7,537 nt of DNA from Planctomycetota bacterium (GTDB lineage: Bacteria > Planctomycetota > Brocadiia > JAJRTI01): contig JAJRTI010000745.1 in NCBI GenBank assembly GCA_024278415.1, forward strand, positions 1 to 7,537, given 5' to 3'. Both the position numbers and the translations under genes were made by a program. Of the stretch, positions 1 through 5,346 are shown in pieces. How positions within the stretch are numbered: the first letter of the stretch is position 1; each line of letters starts with the position of its first letter. The notes under the pieces are model-generated. The model was not told the DNA's origin. It made no database searches and saw nothing but the letters and a program-made list of their open reading frames with translations.

Positions 1-2
1 GC

Positions 3-620
3 GGCGGAGTGGAAGCGCAACTCGTGAGCCCCGACCCGGCCCTGCGCCGCACGTGCATCGATGGCCTGAAGAAGCTCCTCGACGCGTGCGCGGAGCTGGG
101 CGCGGTGGGCCCGATCTCCGTGCCCATCTTCAACCGCAGTTCGCGCGTGCCCGACCTGTCTCCGTTCATGAATTCCCACAGGCTCGAGATGGAGCTGCTC
201 GTCGCAGTGCTCGGCGAGATTGCCGAGCACGCGGAGCAAGTGGGCGTCGCGCTGCTCTTGGAGCCGCTCAACCGCTATGAGAGCAACTCGCTGAAGGACA
301 TCGAGGAAGGCGCGGAGATTTGCCGCCGCGTCGGCAGCCCGGGCGTCAAGCTCATGGCCGATTTCTTCCACATGCACATCGAGCAGCGCGACATGGCCAA
401 GTCGCTCACCGCGGTCAAGGACGTGCTCGCGCACTGCCACCTCGCGGACAGCACGCGTCTGGAGCCGGGCACGGGTCTGACCGATTTCGTGAAACCTTTC
501 AAAGCGCTGAAGCGTATTAAGTTCAAGGGCTTCATGGCCCTCGAGTGCGGCCTCAGCGGCCCGCCGGAAAAGGCCCTGCCCAAGTGCGTGCGCTACCTGC
601 GCAAGTGCATGGAGGGCTGA
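3..620 (+). CDS. Sugar phosphate isomerase/epimerase, xylose isomerase-like TIM barrel (5' truncated)
   Basis: This is the C-terminal two-thirds or so of an AP-endonuclease-2-like TIM barrel (family of xylose isomerase, hydroxypyruvate isomerase and D-tagatose/D-psicose 3-epimerase), usually about 270-300 residues. The frame stays open to the left edge, so the gene begins outside the window; the GTG at position 9 is probably an internal Val codon. Counting that Val as residue 1, the metal-binding set of the epimerase group is recognisable: Glu85 in LEPLNRYE, Asp118 in ADFFHMHIE, His144 in HCHLAD and Glu179 in ALECG. Arg150 with the PGTG stretch after it matches the sugar-binding loop. Such enzymes use a divalent metal to isomerise or epimerise ketoses through an enediolate in the cytoplasm. 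The true substrate cannot be read from the sequence. The gene ends with TGA 92 bases before the next start. Family assignment is firm; the reaction is open. Confidence 0.88.
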   Translation, partial: GGVEAQLVSPDPALRRTCIDGLKKLLDACAELGAVGPISVPIFNRSSRVPDLSPFMNSHRLEMELLVAVLGEIAEHAEQVGVALLLEPLNRYESNSLKDIEEGAEICRRVGSPGVKLMADFFHMHIEQRDMAKSLTAVKDVLAHCHLADSTRLEPGTGLTDFVKPFKALKRIKFKGFMALECGLSGPPEKALPKCVRYLRKCMEG

Positions 621-625
621 GCAGA

Positions 626-697
626 ATGGTTGATGGCTGATGGTTGATGGTTCATGAGGGACCGCGCCTCCGCCATCAACCATCAACCATTAACCAT
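626..697. repeat. Inverted array of degenerate heptamers (long hairpin)
   Basis: The left arm (626-650) reads as repeats of ATGGTTG and the right arm (673-697) as repeats of CCATCAA. Laid against each other the arms match at 23 of 25 positions, with a 22-base loop. The loop can add a small GAGG/CCTC stem. Degenerate heptamers continue past both arms: ATGGTTC and ATGAGGG on the left (647-660), CCATGGA and CGATCAA on the right (694-707). As RNA it would make a strong hairpin in the leader of the downstream radical SAM gene, ending 15 bases before its ATG. There is no T-run after it, so a simple terminator is unlikely. Confidence 0.85.
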
Positions 698-712
698 GGA
701 CGATCAACAACC

Positions 713-1861
713 ATGCCCGAGATAGCGCCAATTGACCGACGCGACTTCCTGCGCGTGGCCGCGCAACTCGGCCTCGGCATGGCCGCCTGCCCGGCCGCGG
801 TGGCCCAGCCGCGGCGGTGGCGGCCTTCTTCCCGGAAGTCGGTGCCCACTTCGCGCATGGAGGTCGCGTACTACGAAAAGCTCGGCGGCGGCACGGTGCA
901 ATGCCTCACCTGCCCCCACGAGTGTATGCTGGGCAACGGCGAGTGGGGCAAATGCCGCGCCAAGCGCAGCATCGCCGGCAAGCACTATCTCGAAGGCTAC
1001 GGCAGCCTGTGCGTGCTCAACCGCGACCCCATCGAGAAGGGCCCGCTCTACCACGTGCGCCCCGGCTCGAAGATCATTTCCGTGGCGTCCGGCGGCTGCA
1101 ACCTACGCTGCCTCTATTGCCAGAACTGGCAATTCTCGCAGAAGCGTCCCACCGACGTCGCCAGGCTCAACCTCACTCCCCAAGCCGCCACGAGCAAGGT
1201 CAAGAGCCACGGACTCGCGGGCATCGCGTTCACGTACACCGACCCGGTCGCGTACTACGAGTATGCGCGCGACACGTCGGAGAAAGCCAGAGCCGCGGGG
1301 CTCGTGTCCGCGTTCTGCACCGACGGCTACATCAACCCGGAGCCGCTCAAGGCGCTGTGCCAGACCGCGACGTCGTTCACGATCACGCTCAAGGCGTTCA
1401 GCGAGGAGCGCTACCAGGAGCTGGCCCAGGTGTCCATGAAGCCCGTGCTCGACGCGATGAAGGTCGTGAAGGAACAGGGCGTGTGGCTGGAGGTGGTGAG
1501 CCTCATCGTGCCCGGCATCAACGACCGCACGAGCGACGTGCGCAAGTGGGGCAAATGGATCGTGAAGGAGCTGGGCCGCGACGTGCCGTGGCACTTCTCG
1601 CGCTTCGTGCCCTCGTACAAGCTCCGCACCACCGCGCAGACGCCGGTCAGGACGCTCGAAGCCTGCCGCAAGGCCGCGCTCGGCACCGGCCTGCGCTACG
1701 TGTACGTGACGAACGTCGCCCCCCACGAGGGCAACCACACGTACTGCCCCCGGTGCAAGCGAAAGGTCATCGAGCGCCTGGGCTTCAAGGTGCTCAAGAA
1801 CCGCCTGCGCGGCGGTCGGTGCAGCTACTGCCGCACACCCATTGCCGGCGTGTGGGTGTGA
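713..1861 (+). CDS. amrS: AmmeMemoRadiSam system radical SAM enzyme (AmrS) with Tat signal
   Basis: This 382-residue protein is a radical SAM enzyme of the AmrS family. The 4Fe-4S/SAM-binding CxxxCxxC is at Cys129, Cys133 and Cys136 (CNLRCLYCQNWQ). Four N-terminal cysteines (64, 67, 71, 81; CLTCPHEC...GKC) and a C-terminal zinc-ribbon-like pair of CxxC motifs (345/348 and 370/373, ending PIAGVWV) are hallmarks of this family, as is WHFSRFVPSYK. AmrS genes often sit with AMMECR1 and Memo genes, but neither is visible here; the substrate is not established. The ATG at 713 is preferred because it gives a complete twin-arginine leader: DRRDFLR at residues 8-14, a hydrophobic stretch, then AVA at 29-31 as a likely cleavage site. 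An earlier in-frame ATG at 644 would translate the heptamer repeat. No strong Shine-Dalgarno is visible. A Tat leader on a radical SAM protein is unusual; it could be real export, a membrane anchor or a relic. Confidence 0.88.
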   Translation: MPEIAPIDRRDFLRVAAQLGLGMAACPAAVAQPRRWRPSSRKSVPTSRMEVAYYEKLGGGTVQCLTCPHECMLGNGEWGKCRAKRSIAGKHYLEGYGSLCVLNRDPIEKGPLYHVRPGSKIISVASGGCNLRCLYCQNWQFSQKRPTDVARLNLTPQAATSKVKSHGLAGIAFTYTDPVAYYEYARDTSEKARAAGLVSAFCTDGYINPEPLKALCQTATSFTITLKAFSEERYQELAQVSMKPVLDAMKVVKEQGVWLEVVSLIVPGINDRTSDVRKWGKWIVKELGRDVPWHFSRFVPSYKLRTTAQTPVRTLEACRKAALGTGLRYVYVTNVAPHEGNHTYCPRCKRKVIERLGFKVLKNRLRGGRCSYCRTPIAGVWV

Positions 1862-1883
1862 GTGAGGAGCCCGAGTTCGTAGC

Positions 1884-1951
1884 ACGCTCGTCAGAGCGTC
1901 TCTGGCGGCGCGGACGCAATGCGGAAGTTCGTGAAGTGGGATCGCGTCCCA
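1884..1951. repeat. Two short palindromes in the intergenic spacer
   Basis: The 158-base spacer between the radical SAM gene and the DUF6807 gene holds two perfect small inverted repeats. ACGCTC and GAGCGT (1884-1899) form a 6-bp stem with a GTCA loop. TGGGA and TCCCA (1937-1951) form a 5-bp stem around TCGCG. Neither is followed by a T-run, so I do not call a terminator. They may be remnants of dispersed intergenic repeats or protein-binding sites. I see no convincing promoter here. Confidence 0.4.
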
Positions 1952-2006
1952 AACCGCCGACGAGGGCCCAGATCGAAACACACTCACGTGCGCGCTACAA
2001 GCGGTG

Positions 2007-2012
2007 AAAGGA
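2007..2012 (+). promoter_or_regulatory. Ribosome binding site of the DUF6807 gene
   Basis: AAAGGA lies seven bases before the ATG at 2020. It decides the start of the next gene, because it places translation initiation upstream of the in-frame TAG rather than at a GTG or ATG after it, where no comparable site is seen. Confidence 0.6.
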
Positions 2013-2019
2013 ACTGGTG

Positions 2020-3321
2020 ATGAAGAGACGACGCGTTGCATGGCTCGCGGCCGTCACGCTCGCGGCTTGGCCCGCGTGTGCGTCTGAGATCAGGCTGACC
2101 GTCGAGCCGAGCGTGGACGCGGCGCACGCGCCGGTGTAGGCGAAGATCAATCTGCCGGCAGACGTGGCGGCACTCGCGCCTGAGCAGATCGCAGTCCAAG
2201 TCTACCTCGCCGGAGCGATGACGCTGCCCGCGCCGGGGCAGATCGTGAAGGAGGCCGACGGCTCGACGCACCTGTGGTGGATCCTCCCGGACGCCAAGGC
2301 TGGGCAAGCTCAGACATGGACGGCCAAGCTCGCACCAGCCACCCAGCCGCGGGACGATGTGTTCACTTGGCAAGATACCCTTGGCAAACATCTGGACCTC
2401 CTCTTCAACGGCAAGCGCGTGACGCGCTACATGTATGAGTTCGACGCGTCGGACAAGCGCACGCGCTTCATGACCGCGAAGCCGTTCCACCACGTGTTCG
2501 ACGCGGAGGGCAAGGACGTCATCACCAGCCCCGGCGGCCAGCCGTACCCGCACCACCGCGGTATCTTCATCGGCTGGAGCAAGCTGGGCCACGGGGGCAA
2601 GCGCTACGACCTGTGGCATGTCAGGAACGTGGAGCAAGTGCACCAGAAGTTCATCGAGCGCATCGCGGGGCCGGTGCTGGCGCGGTCGACCGCGAAGATC
2701 GTGTGGCGCGACACCGAGGACCAGGCGCTTCTGGTCGAGGAGCGCACGACGACCGTGTTCCGGCAGCCCCCGCCCACGATCATGCTCATGCTGTTCGACA
2801 CGAAGCTGACGCCCGCGCGGGGGGACGTGATGCTGGACGGCGACCCGGAGCACGCGGGCATGCAATACCGGCCGCACCCTGACGTGAACAAGAACTCCAA
2901 GAAGGCCCTCAACCTGGCCATCGGCCAGAAGCCGAAGCCGAACTCGAAGCTGACCCTCTATCAGTTCCCCGCGGACGGGATCAATCCTTCGCGGGAGCTG
3001 AAGCGCAACAAGAAGCGGGTCCCGCTCGCCGAGCGGCCGGACAAGGACTTGCCGTGGGTCGCGATGTCGTATTGGCTCCGCGGCCAGCGCTACACCGTGC
3101 TGCACATGAACCACCCGAGCAACCCGAAGCCGACGGTGTATTCCGCGTACCGCAACTACGGCCGCTTCGGTGCATTCTTCAAGAAGAAAATCAAGGCCGG
3201 CGAGACGCTGAAGCTCACGTACGGCATCTGCGTCATGGAAGGCGACATGCCGCCGCGAGCCGCACTCGCGAAGCGGTACGCGCCGTTCGCCGCGCCGCCA
3301 TCAATCGAGGTGGCGGAGTAA
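2020..3321 (+). CDS. Secreted DUF6807 ('PmoA-family') protein, interrupted by in-frame TAG at codon 40
   Basis: Read through the TAG, this is a 433-residue protein. Residues 1-21 (MKRRRVAWLAAV...PACA) form a Sec signal peptide cleaved after an A-x-A type site. A linker and an N-terminal beta-rich segment follow, then the DUF6807/PF14100 domain from about residue 110, marked by FNGKRVTRYMYEFD, the family signature YPHHRGIFIGW (His178, His179, Arg180) and a C-terminal stretch with YRNYGRFGAFF. The database name 'methane oxygenase PmoA' is misleading; these proteins have no demonstrated oxygenase activity and are common secreted proteins of PVC bacteria. TAG at 2137-2139 splits the leader from the body with no change of frame. 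The uninterrupted remainder can be read from 2140, its first start-type codon being GTG 2164, but that lacks a ribosome binding site and signal peptide. The options are a recent nonsense mutation, a sequencing error or readthrough. The gene ends 24 bases before the sigma factor gene, suggesting a shared transcript. Confidence 0.8.
2137..2139 (+). other. In-frame amber codon (TAG) inside the DUF6807 gene
   Basis: The codon lies in the same frame as the ATG at 2020 and the stop at 3321, between ...DAAHAPV and AKINLPAD.... The amino-acid sequence reads smoothly across it, as if a single residue were replaced. One base change from Lys, Gln, Glu, Ser, Leu, Trp or Tyr codons would create it. TAG also appears to end the transporter gene on the other strand (5345-5347), so TAG is not globally reassigned here. 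Confidence 0.8.
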
Positions 3322-3345
3322 TACCCGCCTCTGCCTCCGACCAAC

Positions 3346-3894
3346 ATGCAGGGATATCAGGGCCAATCCAACGAGCAGTTGATGGCGCGGTACCAACGCC
3401 GCCTCGATGCCGCCGCGTTCGATGAGATCGTGTCCCGTTTCCTGGCGCCGGCGCTCGCGGTCGCGCGGCAGCTCACGTCGGATGCGACCTTTGCCGAGGA
3501 TGCGGTGCAGGAGGCGTTCCTGCGCGTCGTGCGCGGCCGCAAGCAGTACCAGGCCGGGCGGCCGTTTTCGAGTTGGTTTTACGCGATCTTGCGCAACGTG
3601 TGCACGGACCTGCTCCGCGGCCGAGGCCGGTACGCCAAACTCCTCGAAGGCGCAGCGCTCCTGGCCCGCGAGGCTTACGCGGGCGTGCCCGACGCATCCG
3701 ACGCGCTGGAGCTTCTCGACCGTCTGCCCAAGGACGACCGCGACGTACTGATGCTGCGCATCGTGCACGACCTGCCGTTCCGCGAAGTCGCGGCCGCGCT
3801 CGGCATCTCCGAGGAGGCCGCGAAGAAACGCGGCCAGCGCGCACTGCGCCGTCTGCGGGAACAAGTGGGCGCGCGCGAGGCGGCCGTGGCCTGA
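3346..3894 (+). CDS. RNA polymerase sigma factor, ECF subfamily (sigma-70 regions 2 and 4)
   Basis: This 182-residue protein has the two-domain plan of extracytoplasmic-function sigma factors. Region 2 spans about residues 10-91, with the acidic core-binding part EDAVQEAFLRV at 51-61 and the promoter -10 recognition segment SSWFYAILRNVCTDLLR at 75-91. A linker follows. Region 4 spans about 121-171, with LDRLPKDDRDVLMLR and a helix-turn-helix EVAAALGISEEAAKKRGQRALRRLR that reads the -35 element. There is no region 1 or 3 and no C-terminal extension. The ATG at 3346 keeps a typical ECF N-terminus (SNEQLMARYQ...AAFDEIV), although no clear Shine-Dalgarno precedes it, which would fit translation after the upstream gene 24 bases away. 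The downstream gene encodes a membrane-bound zinc-domain anti-sigma candidate, so the regulator is probably held inactive at the membrane until a signal arrives. The regulon is unknown. Confidence 0.93.
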   Translation: MQGYQGQSNEQLMARYQRRLDAAAFDEIVSRFLAPALAVARQLTSDATFAEDAVQEAFLRVVRGRKQYQAGRPFSSWFYAILRNVCTDLLRGRGRYAKLLEGAALLAREAYAGVPDASDALELLDRLPKDDRDVLMLRIVHDLPFREVAAALGISEEAAKKRGQRALRRLREQVGAREAAVA

Positions 3895-3944
3895 CCGCGC
3901 GTGTCCCCGCCTTGGCCCGGCAGACGTATGACATACTGAGCACC

Positions 3945-3948
3945 GGAG
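3945..3948 (+). promoter_or_regulatory. Ribosome binding site of the anti-sigma/propeller gene
   Basis: GGAG four bases before the ATG at 3953 supports this start, which retains Cys3 of the zinc-binding motif. Confidence 0.5.
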
Positions 3949-3952
3949 ACCC

Positions 3953-5317
3953 ATGAACTGCAACGACGTACAGGAGTGCCTGGAGTTGCTCGCGCTGGGC
4001 GAGACCAACGGGCCACTCCGGGCGCGCATCGAGAAGCACATCGAGCGCTGCGAGCCCTGCCGGGACGCTCTGGAGGATCTGCGGCTTCTCGTTGGGGGGC
4101 TGCGGGCGAGCGGCGCGCAGGCAACCATCAGGCCTGGATTCGATCGGGCGTTGCGCTCCTCCGTGGCCAGCGAGATCTCCGCGCAGCGCCGGCGCCGGCA
4201 GGCCCGCCGGGCGTGTGCCGCGATCGCCGCACTGGCCGCGAGCGTGCTCGTGTGCGCCATGCTGTGGCGCGCGTGGGCCGGCCGCGGCGCGGCCGCGGCG
4301 CGGGATCTGTGGCGCTACGACGGCGTTGTGTCGGCGATGGCCTCGCCCGCGGACCGCGTGGTGCTGCACGCGGGCGCGATGTTCGTGCTCCGCCGCGTGG
4401 GGCGAGAGTGCTACGTCGCGGCCATCGACATGGCTTCGGGCCGGCCGCGGTGGCGGTCGGAGGTGCCGTGTCTTGGATACCTGGCCGCGGACGCGTCCCG
4501 CGTCTTCGCGCTGGCCAGCGGTGGGCAAGGCAAGCTCGACCTCGTCGCGCTGGACGCGGCCAACGGCCGGGAAGCGTGGCGCTTTTCGGCCCAAGTGCGC
4601 CATCGGCTGGAGGCGCCCGCCCGGCCGGCGCCCATCAACGGCAAGCGCGTCTGTTGGGCCGTGGGCAACCGCGTCTGCCTACTCGAATCCTCCACCGGTG
4701 CAGTCGTATGGCAGTGGCAAAACCGCGGCCGGTCGCGTGTGGCCGTCGTGGGCGACGGCCAGAAGCTCTACGCGGTTAGCGGCGGGCGCGTGCAGTGCCT
4801 GGACGCGGCGACCGGCAAAGCCACTTGGGCGGTAGCCCTGCCGGCTCATATGGCCGGAGTGAAGCGCCCGCAGGCCGCGATCGCGGGGGGACGGCTCTAC
4901 TTCGTGCAAACCGGCCGCACGCGAGCCTCTCGCCTGGTCTGCATGGACCTGGCGACGCGGCAGGTGCTCTGGCACCGACATGCGCGGGGAGCGCTCGATC
5001 TGGCTGTGGCGGACGACGGAGTCTACTTGAGGGGGCAGGAGATCGCCGCGTTCGACTGCAACACGGGCGCGCCGCTATGGAGTCGCGCGGCAAGCGGATG
5101 CGGGCCACTGACGCTTGCCGGCGGCATGATCCACTTTGTCGATTCGAGCAAGGCCGGCGCGCTTGTCGCGCTGGACCGGCGCACGGGCAAGGAGGAGTGG
5201 TCGCTCGCGGGCTTGCGCTCGTGCGATGCGCTGAACACGTCGGGGTCGATGGGCTACGTGAAGACGCAAGACGGGGTCGTGCACGCGATCCGCCTGGCCG
5301 CGCGGCGGCGTTCCTGA
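3953..5317 (+). CDS. Transmembrane anti-sigma factor with PQQ-like eight-bladed beta-propeller
   Basis: This 454-residue protein combines three parts. Residues 1-50 are a zinc-binding anti-sigma domain (zf-HC2 type) with Cys3 and the His29-x3-Cys33-x2-Cys36 motif. A basic stretch (RRRRQARR, 79-86) leads into one membrane helix at about 87-105, giving a cytoplasmic N-terminus. The rest is a PQQ-type propeller outside the membrane: the pattern x-x-L/I-D-x-x-T/S-G-x-x-x-W recurs with Trp at 167, 209, 253, 292, 340, 376 and 416. An eighth Trp at 120 (DLWRYDG) probably pairs with the last strand (VVHAIRL) to close the ring. Spacing averages about 42 residues, as expected for such blades. No enzymatic quinoprotein motif was recognised, so ligand sensing or a scaffold role is more likely than dehydrogenase activity. 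It starts 58 bases after the ECF sigma gene and is presumably its partner. Anti-sigma function is inferred from the zinc motif and adjacency. Confidence 0.88.
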   Translation: MNCNDVQECLELLALGETNGPLRARIEKHIERCEPCRDALEDLRLLVGGLRASGAQATIRPGFDRALRSSVASEISAQRRRRQARRACAAIAALAASVLVCAMLWRAWAGRGAAAARDLWRYDGVVSAMASPADRVVLHAGAMFVLRRVGRECYVAAIDMASGRPRWRSEVPCLGYLAADASRVFALASGGQGKLDLVALDAANGREAWRFSAQVRHRLEAPARPAPINGKRVCWAVGNRVCLLESSTGAVVWQWQNRGRSRVAVVGDGQKLYAVSGGRVQCLDAATGKATWAVALPAHMAGVKRPQAAIAGGRLYFVQTGRTRASRLVCMDLATRQVLWHRHARGALDLAVADDGVYLRGQEIAAFDCNTGAPLWSRAASGCGPLTLAGGMIHFVDSSKAGALVALDRRTGKEEWSLAGLRSCDALNTSGSMGYVKTQDGVVHAIRLAARRRS

Positions 5318-5346
5318 GCGCGGTGTGTTTCCCCCTATCGCGCGCT
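5317..5346. terminator. Possible weak bidirectional terminator between convergent genes
   Basis: AGCGCG (5317-5322) and CGCGCT (5341-5346) are perfect inverted repeats of 6 bp with an 18-base loop. They overlap the last base of the TGA of the propeller gene and the TAG of the transporter gene. The position between convergent genes suits a shared terminator, but neither strand has a T-run after the stem and the loop is long, so confidence is low. Confidence 0.25.

Noticed and set aside
626..707. CRISPR-like repeats
   Set aside because: The units are 7 bases long, contiguous and without spacers.
644..712. N-terminal extension of the radical SAM gene from the ATG at 644
   Set aside because: It would translate the heptamer hairpin and bury the Tat motif, which normally lies near the N-terminus.
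2137..2139. Selenocysteine insertion
   Set aside because: The internal codon is TAG, not TGA, so selenocysteine does not apply.
1984..3114. Long minus-strand open frame opposite the DUF6807 gene
   Set aside because: Low-complexity Arg/His/Val-rich translation without family motifs, while the plus strand carries a clear DUF6807 domain.
3895..3952. Promoter between the sigma and anti-sigma genes (TTGGCC and TATGACATACT-like boxes)
   Set aside because: Box matches and spacing are poor, and a shared transcript explains the arrangement more simply.
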